From assembly GCF_014636295.1 (NCBI RefSeq), contig NZ_BMEC01000015.1:62001-126000 (forward strand): 64,000 bases of DNA, read 5' to 3'. A program made the position numbers and the translations under genes. The first letter of the stretch is position 1. Every line of letters begins with the position of its first letter. This document shows positions 26,454 through 35,196 of the stretch, piece after piece. This stretch comes from Marivirga lumbricoides. GTDB lineage: Bacteria > Bacteroidota > Bacteroidia > Cytophagales > Cyclobacteriaceae. Below the pieces are notes generated by a model. That model had not been told where the DNA came from and searched no databases. It saw only the letters and a program-made list of their open reading frames with translations.

Positions 26454-29057
26454 GTGAAAACAATTTTATATCAATATCGAGTCCTCATCTATCTCCTTAT
26501 TATGGCAGCGTCTGCCTGCTCTCCGGCCAATACCGGTGTTACAAGCTATGCTTATCATAATGTTACGGCAAAATTCAACGCTTATTTTATTGCAAAAGAA
26601 AAATTAGATGAAGTTTTACTGGAAATTAACAATGCCCATATACATAACTTTAATAAAACGCTGAAAGTATTTGCCCCTATTGATACTAATGTGGTAAATG
26701 CTAATGAAGAAAAAATTGCTGATATAATTAAAAAAGCATCTATTGCTATTCAAAGACACAAAGTAAGTAAGTGGGTGGATGATAGTTATATTTTGGTAGG
26801 GATTGCCAGAATGCTTAATAGGGAATACGAAGAATCAATTGAGACATTAAAATATGTAAATGTTAACAGTAAAGATGATGCTACTAAGCATCTCGCCTTA
26901 ATCAATTTAGTAAGAACATTTACTGAATATAATGAGCTAAATAATGCTCTTGCTGTAATAGACTATCTGAACAGACAAAAGCTGACGAAAGAAAATAAGC
27001 AAAAACTTTATTTAAATGCTGCTTATTTTTATCAAATCACTAACGATCCTAATAATGTAATAAAATATCTGAGCGCAGCAGTTGAACTCATGCCTAAGGG
27101 AGAGGAGAAAGCTAAAATCCATTATATATTAGCTCAACTTTTTCAAAAAGTAGGACTAGATGCAATGGCTTATGAAAATTACCAAAAAGTATTAAAAAAC
27201 CAGCCTCCTTATGAATTCTCCTTCTACGCAAGATTAAATATCGCACAGGTAACAGAATTGAGTAAAGGAGCAGATGTTAAAAAAATAAGGAAGTACTTTG
27301 AGCAGCTTCTCAAGGATGGAAAAAATACGGAGTTCAGAGATAAGATTTATTATGAAATGGCTGAATTTGAAATGAAACAGTCCAATATCGACAAAGCTAT
27401 ACCTTATTATAAGTCTTCTATTCAGGAAAGTGTAAATAATCCGCGCCAGAAATCTTTTGCTTATCATAAACTGGGAGTTCTTTACTTCGACAAGCTCAAA
27501 GAATACCCTTTAGCAAAAGCTTATTATGACAGTGCTGCAAGCATAATGCCTCAGGATGAGGAAATTTATCCTCAGGTAGCCTCACGGCAAGCAGTATTAG
27601 AAGAATTCATTGAGCAAATAAATACCATAGAGGTAAATGACAGTTTATTACATTTAGCAACGCTTGACTCTGCCCAACTAGATAAAATATTTATTGGTGA
27701 AAGGGAAAAAAGAATTGCACTACAGAAGCAGGAGTTAAAACAGAGGCGTAAGGAGGAAAGGAATAAAGCATCGCTTAATCAACAAAATACCTTTGGCGCA
27801 CCCTCATTTCAACAAACTACTGCTTCAAGTAATGGCAAGTTTTATTTCTATGATCCAACCACTGTGGCCTCAGGAAGAAATGAATTTAAAAGAGTATGGG
27901 GAGACCGCTCCCTGCAAGATAATTGGCGTACTAAACAAAATGTAATAACTCAGCAGCAAGCAAGCACTGAAGATCAAAATAATATTGCCAATGTCTCACA
28001 AGGCGATATTGCAGCACCAGCATCGGAAGAGGCCCAACTTTTGCAGGAGCGAAATACATTTTTTGCGAATATTCCTTTTTCGGAGGAGCAAAAAAGCACT
28101 CTTAATAAAGAAATTGAAGAGGCCTATTTTAAATTAGGAAATATTTACAATTTTGATTTAAAAGAGAAAAATGACGCTGTAGTAGCCTATACTACCCTTC
28201 TTAACCGGTATCCTTCCACAGAGCATAAGCCTGAAGTTCTATATTTACTTTACATCTATCATCAGGAAACTGATCCTGCTAAAGCAAAAACATATGCTAA
28301 AGAATTAACAACAAAATTCCCGGAAACTATTTATGCAAAGTTAATTTTGAACCCTAATTATCAGGAAGAAAGTAATTTAGCAAGTGCCAAAGTAAAACTA
28401 ATATATGAAGATGCCTATAAAGCCTATAATGTAAATGACTTCAAAACGGCACTCTCACATATTGAAAGAGGCCTGCAGGAGTACCCGGAAAATGATTATG
28501 AAGATAACCTTAAGTTATTGGAGGCATTAATTATTGGCAAAACAGAGGGTAGAAATAATTATGTGTACAAGCTGCAACAGTTTATTAGTAACTATCCTGA
28601 AAGTGAGTTATTAGACTTTGCCAAGCAGCTTCTGGCTTCTGTTGACCAGCTGGAGAAAAAGCAGCGAGCAATGAATGAAATAAAATATGTTCCTTATTTT
28701 AAGCAGGCACATTACTTTGTTTTGCTTTACGAAAATAATAAGGCGATATCTACAATACTTCCAGGAGAAATAGAAGATTTTGCTAAAAAATTCTTCCCGA
28801 ATGAGAACTTAAATGCAGGAAATCTTATTTTTGATGAGGATCATTCAATGATACTTTTAAGTGAATTTAAAGATAAAGAAACAGCAGAAGCATTTTATAA
28901 AAAATTTAATAGCGATTTATCACCTGTTAAAAATTTCAGCTCATTAAATTTTAGTAATTTTATAATATCTAAAGATAATTTTCAGATTTTTTATCAAGCT
29001 AAAATGCCGGATAGTTATAACGATTTCTTCAAAGAGAATTACAAACTCATACCATGA
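26454..29057 (+). CDS. porW: PorW/SprE-like type IX secretion lipoprotein with TPR repeats
   Basis: The N terminus is a lipoprotein signal with a lipobox ending ASAC (cysteine 22), followed by YAYHNVTAKFNAYFIAKEKL, the conserved opening of the PorW/SprE family. Many TPR-like helices fill residues about 90-390 and 545-700 (for example WVDDSYILVGIARMLNREYE and AYHKLGVLYFDKLKEYPLAKAYYD). Between them is a low-complexity charged/glutamine region (about 415-540). PorW links the trans-envelope ring to the motor complex of the type IX system and is needed for gliding or secretion in studied species. The start is GTG, since no ATG precedes the signal peptide. Its stop overlaps the next gene (ATGA), coupling it to a peptidoglycan synthase. 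Confidence 0.88.
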   Translation: MKTILYQYRVLIYLLIMAASACSPANTGVTSYAYHNVTAKFNAYFIAKEKLDEVLLEINNAHIHNFNKTLKVFAPIDTNVVNANEEKIADIIKKASIAIQRHKVSKWVDDSYILVGIARMLNREYEESIETLKYVNVNSKDDATKHLALINLVRTFTEYNELNNALAVIDYLNRQKLTKENKQKLYLNAAYFYQITNDPNNVIKYLSAAVELMPKGEEKAKIHYILAQLFQKVGLDAMAYENYQKVLKNQPPYEFSFYARLNIAQVTELSKGADVKKIRKYFEQLLKDGKNTEFRDKIYYEMAEFEMKQSNIDKAIPYYKSSIQESVNNPRQKSFAYHKLGVLYFDKLKEYPLAKAYYDSAASIMPQDEEIYPQVASRQAVLEEFIEQINTIEVNDSLLHLATLDSAQLDKIFIGEREKRIALQKQELKQRRKEERNKASLNQQNTFGAPSFQQTTASSNGKFYFYDPTTVASGRNEFKRVWGDRSLQDNWRTKQNVITQQQASTEDQNNIANVSQGDIAAPASEEAQLLQERNTFFANIPFSEEQKSTLNKEIEEAYFKLGNIYNFDLKEKNDAVVAYTTLLNRYPSTEHKPEVLYLLYIYHQETDPAKAKTYAKELTTKFPETIYAKLILNPNYQEESNLASAKVKLIYEDAYKAYNVNDFKTALSHIERGLQEYPENDYEDNLKLLEALIIGKTEGRNNYVYKLQQFISNYPESELLDFAKQLLASVDQLEKKQRAMNEIKYVPYFKQAHYFVLLYENNKAISTILPGEIEDFAKKFFPNENLNAGNLIFDEDHSMILLSEFKDKETAEAFYKKFNSDLSPVKNFSSLNFSNFIISKDNFQIFYQAKMPDSYNDFFKENYKLIP

Positions 29058-31348
29058 CATCAGAAAAAAAGAAAAAATCACTGCTTAGAAAAGCAATTAT
29101 AGCCCTGTGGGCAATATTTTTAGGCGGATTAGTCGCCATATTTATATTTATTTATTCCATCAGTATAAATTTCAATGGATGGTATGGGGAATTACCCAGC
29201 TTAAAATCGTTGGAAAATCCTAAAAGCGATTTATCATCCGTAATGTATTTTGCTGATAATGTAGAAATGGGAAAGTATTTCCGTTTTAACAGAAGCTCTA
29301 TCACTTTTGACGAACTCTCTCCTAATGTTGTAGATGCACTAATTGCCACTGAGGACATTCGTTTTACAGAACATTCCGGCATTGATCTAAGAGGATTAGG
29401 CAGGGTGTTTTTTAAATCAGTGCTAATGTTTGACAAGAGCTCCGGAGGTGGGAGTACCATCACTCAGCAATTAGCCAAAATCCTATTTCGGACCAGAAGT
29501 GACCTTTCCAACGGCTCGTTAAATGATGTGCCAGGTTTGGGATTGGTAATAGCAAAAATGAAAGAGTGGATTGTTGCAGTGAAGCTGGAGCAGTCTTATA
29601 CTAAAAAGGAAATTATAGCTATGTACCTTAATACATTCGAGTTCGGAAGCAATGCATTTGGTATTAAAACAGCTGCTAAAACTTTCTTCAATACCACTCC
29701 GGATCAATTGACAAAGCAACAGGCAGCCGTTTTAGTAGGGCTTTGTAAAAACCCTAACTTATTTAGCCCGGTATATCAACCGGAAAATGCATTTCATAGA
29801 AAAAATACCGTATTAGCGCAAATGCATAAGTATGGTTATATTGATGATGCTGCTTTTGATTCATTAAAGACTAAGCCAATCGAGCTGGATTACGATGTTC
29901 AAAACCAAAATGACGGTTTAGCTACTTACTTCAGAGGAACTATTTTATGGGATCTTCTTGCCTGGTCAAAAGAAAACGGATACGATTTGTATGAAGATGG
30001 TTTAAAAATTTATACAACCATCGATAGTCGTATGCAAAAATATGCAGAAGAGGCTGTAGAGAAACATATGGCTTATCAACAGAAATTATTTGATGAGCAC
30101 TGGGCAGGCAAAAACCCATGGAGAGATGAAAAAGGAAACGAGATTAAAAATTTCCTAATCAATGAAGCTAAGAGAACTCAATACTATCGCTCCTTAAAAA
30201 AGAAATATGGAAATGATGAAGATGAGATCTTAAAAAAATTAAATGAACCTAAGCCAATGACTGTTTTTAGTTGGGATGGCGAAATAGATACAGTAATGAG
30301 TACTATGGATTCCATCAGATACTTCAAGAAGTTTCTGCATACTGGGTTTATGGCAATGGATCCTCACAATGGTCACATTAAAGCCTGGGTAGGAGGAATA
30401 AATTATAAATATTTTAAATATGACCACGTAAAACAGGGAAGAAGGCAGCCTGGGTCAACTTTTAAGCCTTTAGTATACGCAGCAGCAATTGATAATGGTT
30501 ACTCCCCATGTTACCAAATTCAGGATGTACCCGTTACTTTTGAAGTAGTAGGTGACCCACCAACTTGGACACCAGCAAATTCTACAGGACAATATACAGG
30601 AGAGACCATGACTATCAGACAGGCTATGGCAAGATCATTAAATTCAGGAACAGCTTATGTGATGCGAAAAATAGGGCCTGAAACTGTGGTAAATTATGCA
30701 AAAAGATTGGGTGTGGAAAGTCCTCTTGAGGCAGTACCCTCACTCTGTTTGGGCACTTCGGATGTATCAGTATATGAATTAGTAGGTGCGTACAGTACTT
30801 TTGTTAATGAAGGTTTTTATACTAAGCCTTTTTACATTGATAGGATAGAGGACAAAAATGGTCGTGTTCTACAGCAGTTTGTTCCTAAAACAAATGAAGC
30901 CCTAAGTTCGGAAACGGCTTACGCCATGTTATATATGCTTAAAGGTGCCACTGAAATTTCAGGCGGTACTGCTTTAGGTTTGGATAGAGAGCTAAGGGTT
31001 GATAATGAAATAGGCGCAAAAACTGGTACCACGCAGAACTATTCTGATGGCTGGTTTATGGGGGTTACAAAAGATTTGGTAGCAGGAGCATGGGTAGGTG
31101 GAGACGACAGAAGTATTCACTTTAGGAACATCAGCCTAGGACAAGGAGCAAGAATGGCAATGCCTATATGGGAACTTTTTATGGAGAAAGTGTATGCCGA
31201 TGAAGAACTGGGAATTACTAAAGGTGAGTTTAAAAGACCAGCTAATCTCTCAATTCAGTTGAATTGCGAAGAATACAACATGCAACAGATGAATTTATCT
31301 GACTCTGTAGAACAAGTGAACCAATTTGATGTAGATGGCATTCAATAA
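29054..31348 (+). CDS. Class A penicillin-binding protein (PBP1A type)
   Basis: This bifunctional peptidoglycan synthase has one membrane anchor (about residues 14-36), a GT51 domain (about 70-245) with ATEDIRFTEHSGID and GGGSTITQQLAK, and a transpeptidase domain (about 430-700). The transpeptidase motifs are RRQPGSTFKP (SxxK), ARSLNSGTA (SxN) and AKTGTTQNYSDGW (KTG). Length is 764 residues. Its ATG overlaps the porW stop, so production is tied to that of the secretion lipoprotein. It is distinct from the pbpC product at the start of the window, giving two class A enzymes here. Confidence 0.95.
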   Translation: MTSEKKKKSLLRKAIIALWAIFLGGLVAIFIFIYSISINFNGWYGELPSLKSLENPKSDLSSVMYFADNVEMGKYFRFNRSSITFDELSPNVVDALIATEDIRFTEHSGIDLRGLGRVFFKSVLMFDKSSGGGSTITQQLAKILFRTRSDLSNGSLNDVPGLGLVIAKMKEWIVAVKLEQSYTKKEIIAMYLNTFEFGSNAFGIKTAAKTFFNTTPDQLTKQQAAVLVGLCKNPNLFSPVYQPENAFHRKNTVLAQMHKYGYIDDAAFDSLKTKPIELDYDVQNQNDGLATYFRGTILWDLLAWSKENGYDLYEDGLKIYTTIDSRMQKYAEEAVEKHMAYQQKLFDEHWAGKNPWRDEKGNEIKNFLINEAKRTQYYRSLKKKYGNDEDEILKKLNEPKPMTVFSWDGEIDTVMSTMDSIRYFKKFLHTGFMAMDPHNGHIKAWVGGINYKYFKYDHVKQGRRQPGSTFKPLVYAAAIDNGYSPCYQIQDVPVTFEVVGDPPTWTPANSTGQYTGETMTIRQAMARSLNSGTAYVMRKIGPETVVNYAKRLGVESPLEAVPSLCLGTSDVSVYELVGAYSTFVNEGFYTKPFYIDRIEDKNGRVLQQFVPKTNEALSSETAYAMLYMLKGATEISGGTALGLDRELRVDNEIGAKTGTTQNYSDGWFMGVTKDLVAGAWVGGDDRSIHFRNISLGQGARMAMPIWELFMEKVYADEELGITKGEFKRPANLSIQLNCEEYNMQQMNLSDSVEQVNQFDVDGIQ

Positions 31349-31384
31349 ACAGAGAGGCCAAGGTTGATCTTCTCACATCACTAA

Positions 31385-31421
31385 AGTAGTTCTTCTTTAT
31401 AAATTATAAGGAGGAACTACT
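31385..31421 (+). repeat. 18-bp near-perfect inverted repeat after the PBP gene
   Basis: AGTAGTTCTTCTTTATAA (31385-31402) faces its complement with two G-U-type differences (31404-31421). It starts 36 bases after the PBP stop and lacks a T-tract, so it is best seen as an mRNA 3' hairpin or weak terminator ahead of uvrC. Confidence 0.55.
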
Positions 31422-31474
31422 ATTAAAGCTCATAATTAAGAATTTGACCAAAGGTTAGAGTTACTATATTTTCT

Positions 31475-33289
31475 ATGTATGAATCTCCCTTTTTTAAAAC
31501 CAGCGAACTTCATTTACTGCCTCAAGCCCCAGGCGTATACAAATTTCATAATAGTGAAGGGATTGTTATTTATGTTGGTAAGGCTAAAAGCTTAAAAAAC
31601 AGAGTCTCCAGTTATTTTAACCAGTCAAAAACACACAATAGAAAAACCCTCAAGCTAGTAAGGGAAATTCACAAAATAGAAATCTCCATAGTAAATTCAG
31701 AGTTTGATGCACTCTTATTGGAAAACTCCCTCATTAAGGAGCTTCAACCAAAATATAATATCTTACTTAAGGACGATAAATCTTTCCCTTATCTCTGTGT
31801 AACTAATGAGCCATTCCCGAGAATAATTGCTACCCGAAATAAAAATACCCGGAATGGCACTTACTTTGGTCCCTATGCCAGCGTGAGAGCTATGAATAAT
31901 GTGCTTGAATTAATAAGAAAGCTATACACCATCAGAACGTGTAAGCTTTCTTTAACAGACCAAAATATTCAGGCCAATAAATTCAAAGTGTGTCTGGAAT
32001 ATCATATAGGCAATTGTAAAGGCCCCTGTGAAGGACTGCAAAATCAAAAAAGTTACAATAAAGATATATCCCTGGCGGAACAAATTCTCAGAGGTAACCT
32101 AAATATTCCTAAGCAATATTTCAGGGAACATATGGAGAGAGAGGCAGAACAATTTAATTTTGAAGAAGCTCAGAAATTTAAAGAAAAATTGGAGCTTCTG
32201 GAGAAATTCCAATCAAAATCACTGGTAGTAAATCCCAGACTTACCGATATTGATGTATGCACAATTATATCAGAGGAAAAATCAGCTTTTCTTAATTATA
32301 TGAAAATTAAGAATGGTAGCATCATAGTAACTCATACTATAGAAATTAAGAAAAAACTTGAGGAAACCGATGAGGAGTTATTGCTAATGGGAATTATTGA
32401 TCTTCAGCAACTCTATCAAAGTGAATCAAAAGAAATTCTGACTAATATTGAAGTAGAAAATATATTTAAAGAATTCCATACTATAACGCCACAGATTGGT
32501 GATAAAAAGAAGCTGGTTGAAATGAGCTTAAAAAATGCCCTGTTCTTTAAAAAGGAAAAGTTAAATCAAAATGAGTCAAGCAAGATTAAAGAACTTAGGG
32601 TGGTAAAGCAGCTTCAAGCAGATTTACAATTAAAAGATCTTCCTTTGCGAATTGAGTGTTTTGATAACTCTAACCTGGGGGGCACTAATCCGGTAGCCTC
32701 AATGGTGCATTTTAAAAATGGAAGGCCGGCTAAAAATGAATATCGGCATTACCATGTAAAAACCGTTGTTGGACCAGATGACTTTGCTTCAATGACTGAG
32801 ATAGTAGGCCGTAGATATTCTCGCTTACAAAAAGAGAACCGTCCTATGCCCAATTTAATTGTGATTGATGGGGGAAAGGGACAACTTAATGCCGCTTGCA
32901 TCGCTTTAAAAGAATTAAACCTTTACGGAGAAATTCCCATCATAGGCATAGCTAAAAGATTAGAAGAGATATATTTTCCAGGAGATCAATACCCTATTCA
33001 CATTAGCAAAAAAAGTGAGTCGCTAAAGCTTTTACAGAGGTTACGAGATGAAGCGCATAGATTTGCCATAACTTTTCACCGTAATATTAGGAGTAAAAAA
33101 ACTTTTGTAAGCGAACTTGAAGGGATTCAGGGAATCGGTGAAAAAACTATTGATGAACTACTATCCCACTTTAAATCCTTAACAAAAATTAAGAATGCCT
33201 CCTTTGAAGAGCTGAGTAAAGTTGTGGGAAACTCAAAGGCAGAAATTCTTGTCAGGTCATTGCAAAATAAAAAAGGAGAGTTGTCTTGA
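31475..33289 (+). CDS. uvrC: Excinuclease ABC subunit C, end altered by an IS insertion
   Basis: UvrC makes both incisions around bulky DNA lesions. The GIY-YIG nuclease domain (about 14-95) starts GVYKFHNSEGIVIYVGKAK. A UVR motif (about 205-240) binds UvrB. The C-terminal RNase H-like nuclease shows ECFDNSNLGG and VIDGGKGQLNAA, and helix-hairpin-helix repeats end the chain. Residues 1-603 are native. An insertion sequence splits the original stop codon after its first base: native TTG-TAA became TTG-TCT-TGA, where CTTGA comes from the IS tip. The protein therefore gains a single serine and should remain functional. The gene has, however, lost its own intrinsic terminator, whose second half now lies beyond the IS. 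Confidence 0.96.
   Translation: MYESPFFKTSELHLLPQAPGVYKFHNSEGIVIYVGKAKSLKNRVSSYFNQSKTHNRKTLKLVREIHKIEISIVNSEFDALLLENSLIKELQPKYNILLKDDKSFPYLCVTNEPFPRIIATRNKNTRNGTYFGPYASVRAMNNVLELIRKLYTIRTCKLSLTDQNIQANKFKVCLEYHIGNCKGPCEGLQNQKSYNKDISLAEQILRGNLNIPKQYFREHMEREAEQFNFEEAQKFKEKLELLEKFQSKSLVVNPRLTDIDVCTIISEEKSAFLNYMKIKNGSIIVTHTIEIKKKLEETDEELLLMGIIDLQQLYQSESKEILTNIEVENIFKEFHTITPQIGDKKKLVEMSLKNALFFKKEKLNQNESSKIKELRVVKQLQADLQLKDLPLRIECFDNSNLGGTNPVASMVHFKNGRPAKNEYRHYHVKTVVGPDDFASMTEIVGRRYSRLQKENRPMPNLIVIDGGKGQLNAACIALKELNLYGEIPIIGIAKRLEEIYFPGDQYPIHISKKSESLKLLQRLRDEAHRFAITFHRNIRSKKTFVSELEGIQGIGEKTIDELLSHFKSLTKIKNASFEELSKVVGNSKAEILVRSLQNKKGELS
33240..33284 (+). repeat. Target-site duplication, left copy (45 bp)
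   Basis: This 45-bp stretch, the last codons of uvrC up to the first base of its old stop, is repeated exactly at 35116-35160 on the far side of the IS. One further matching G on the left is shared with the IS tip and is ambiguous. Confidence 0.95.
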
Positions 33290-35115
33290 GTTTGACACGC
33301 TACTTTTAAAAGACTGTGATTAATGGAATTATTGAGTGATTTTTGATGCTTTTCAGGAATTTTGTATATCGAAAGACCTCTTGATTTTTTCTGTTTATTT
33401 GGAGAAATTTGCTGAATAATCGGTGATTTATGCCAAGTATCATTATCGATAAAAAGCCATCGGGAGAATATATTCGGATAGTGGAGTCCTACCGTGATGA
33501 GTTAGGCAAGCCGCGAAGCCGGACGCTTTTCAGTTTGGGCAGGGTTGACAGTTTTTCTCCTGAATCTCTTAAACGAATGGGGCAGCGGTTGTACCAGTTG
33601 GGAGGCGGAGATTTAAAAGACCTGCTTGGAGAGCAGGTAAAGGAAGAAGGAAGGTTCAATTACGGGTTTGTTTTAGTTTACCGGAAAATATTGTGCCATT
33701 TTGGTATTGACCGTATTTTGGAGCGTATCACCAAAAAGAAAAAACTTACATATTCGCTTGTGGATGTGGTTTTGCTGCTGCTTGTTGAACGCCTGAACGA
33801 CCCATGTAGCAAACGAAGCAGCTTTTTCCATCAAAATGAATACTTAGGCCTCCCAGCCGTACCCTTGCAACACCTTTATAGGTGCCTAGACTATTTGGCT
33901 GACCATAATAAGCTTATCCAGCAAAGCATTTACCAGACAGGAAGAAACCTTTTTAACCAGCACCTTGATGTGGTCTTTTACGATGTGACCACTTTTTATT
34001 TTGATTCCGAACAGGAAGAAGAAGATGCCCTTCGTCAAAAAGGCTTCGGTAAAGACGGCAAGGTTGGCAAGACCCAAGTAGTATTTGGTATGCTCATAGA
34101 TAAATACAAACAGCCGATCGGCTATCAACTCTACAAGGGCGACCAGTGGGAAGGCAAAACCTATGAAGATATGGTGGAGAGGCTGAAGAAGGAATACCTT
34201 ATCGATGATATTATTCTGGTGGCAGACAGGGGAATGATCAATAAAGTCAATCTGGAAGCTACCTTGGAGAAGGGATATGAATTTATAATGGGCGAAAGGC
34301 TCAAGACATTGCCAAAGTCGGTTAAGGAAAAGTTGCTTAATCTTGAAGATTATAGGCACAACTGGACAAGCAGCTCATCGGACCCTATAAAGGTATCCTA
34401 CACCGTAGTAGAATACCAGGACAGGAAAATTATAGGCACTTTTAGTCAAAAGCGTAAGGAAAAAGATCAAAAAGAGAGGGAAGATAAACTTATCAAAGCT
34501 GATAAACTACTCAAAAACCCTTCTCAATTAAAGAAAAAAGCCAGTCATTACTACCTGAAAAATACAGAAGGGGAAAAGTACGAGGTAGGTGATGAAAAAA
34601 TAAAGAACAATGAAAAATATGATGGTATCCTTGCCATCGCTTATAATGCCAAAGGTATTACACACGAGCAGGCCCTCGACCATTATCACCATTTATATCA
34701 AATAGAACACAGCTTCAGAACATTCAAAAGTTACTTGGAAACAAGGCCTATGTTCCATTGGACCAACAAACGAATAGAGGGACATATTTGTCTGTGCTAC
34801 ATGGCCTACAGTCTTTTGAACAACCTTCAGCTAAGACTTGCAAAAAACGGTTCTAAACACAGCGAGCAAACAATCAGGGATCACCTATCAAAAATGCAAG
34901 TAAGCCTGGTAAACCAGGGAGGAAACCTCTTTTATCTGCGCTCCAGGAAAACCGAAATCAGCCAACAATTACTACAGGCAGTATCTGAAAAGGATTTGCC
35001 AGACCTCTTTCCTAAAGATCAGGTAACCAAATACTTGTAAATAATTGTATATCGAAAGCAAAATATTATTTATCTGTATATCAATATGTTAACTCAATAT
35101 CGTGTCAAACTCAAG
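33285..35115 (+). mobile_element. Insertion sequence, IS1634-like (1831 bp), apparently intact
   Basis: The element is bounded by perfect 15-bp terminal inverted repeats, CTTGAGTTTGACACG at 33285-33299 and its complement at 35101-35115. It is flanked by a 45-bp direct duplication of the target. It carries one transposase gene with complete catalytic motifs. A subterminal direct repeat, TTGTATATCGAAAG, occurs near both ends (33362-33375 and 35045-35058). Very long target duplications of variable size are known for the IS1634/IS1549 group, which agrees with the transposase type. Perfect repeats and an intact gene point to recent insertion. It sits between uvrC and the end of the convergent gld operon. 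Confidence 0.95.
33430..35040 (+). CDS. IS1634-family transposase (DDE, IS4 superfamily)
   Basis: This 536-residue transposase cuts and inserts the surrounding element. The N terminus (PSIIIDKKPSGEYIRIVESY) is the DNA-binding region typical of the group. Acidic catalytic positions are visible as FYDVTTFYF (first D, about residue 180), ILVADRGM (second D, about 270) and HLYQIEHSFRTFKSYL (the YREK-like glutamate region, about 430), with HWTNKRIEGHICLCYMAYSL after it. The gene fills nearly the whole element and has no frameshift, so it may still be active. Codon use is somewhat richer in G+C than that of neighbours. Confidence 0.95.
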   Translation: MPSIIIDKKPSGEYIRIVESYRDELGKPRSRTLFSLGRVDSFSPESLKRMGQRLYQLGGGDLKDLLGEQVKEEGRFNYGFVLVYRKILCHFGIDRILERITKKKKLTYSLVDVVLLLLVERLNDPCSKRSSFFHQNEYLGLPAVPLQHLYRCLDYLADHNKLIQQSIYQTGRNLFNQHLDVVFYDVTTFYFDSEQEEEDALRQKGFGKDGKVGKTQVVFGMLIDKYKQPIGYQLYKGDQWEGKTYEDMVERLKKEYLIDDIILVADRGMINKVNLEATLEKGYEFIMGERLKTLPKSVKEKLLNLEDYRHNWTSSSSDPIKVSYTVVEYQDRKIIGTFSQKRKEKDQKEREDKLIKADKLLKNPSQLKKKASHYYLKNTEGEKYEVGDEKIKNNEKYDGILAIAYNAKGITHEQALDHYHHLYQIEHSFRTFKSYLETRPMFHWTNKRIEGHICLCYMAYSLLNNLQLRLAKNGSKHSEQTIRDHLSKMQVSLVNQGGNLFYLRSRKTEISQQLLQAVSEKDLPDLFPKDQVTKYL

Positions 35116-35160
35116 CAGAAATTCTTGTCAGGTCATTGCAAAATAAAAAAGGAGAGTTGT
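35116..35160 (+). repeat. Target-site duplication, right copy (45 bp)
   Basis: This exact copy of 33240-33284 restores the original junction with the DNA beyond, so that the left arm of the uvrC terminator is rebuilt next to its right arm. Confidence 0.95.
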
Positions 35161-35176
35161 AACAACTCTCCTTTTT
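35146..35176. terminator. Bidirectional terminator, originally of uvrC, shared with gldN
   Basis: AAAAAGGAGAGTTG (35146-35159) and its perfect complement (35163-35176) form a 14-bp stem with a 3-base loop and A/T tracts on both sides, so it can work in both directions. The loop TAA was the native uvrC stop codon. The IS entered this loop; the duplication rebuilt the hairpin on the gldN side, where it still closes the gld operon. Confidence 0.88.
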
Positions 35177-35196
35177 ATTTTATAGATATTTAAATC

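Noticed and set aside
31443-31472. TTTG-N18-TATATTTT as a uvrC promoter
   Set aside because: The -7 box misses the final G, and transcription would begin at or after the ATG.
33886-34359. 157-codon open frame on the minus strand within the IS
   Set aside because: It is antisense to a complete transposase with catalytic motifs; no start signal or known domain.
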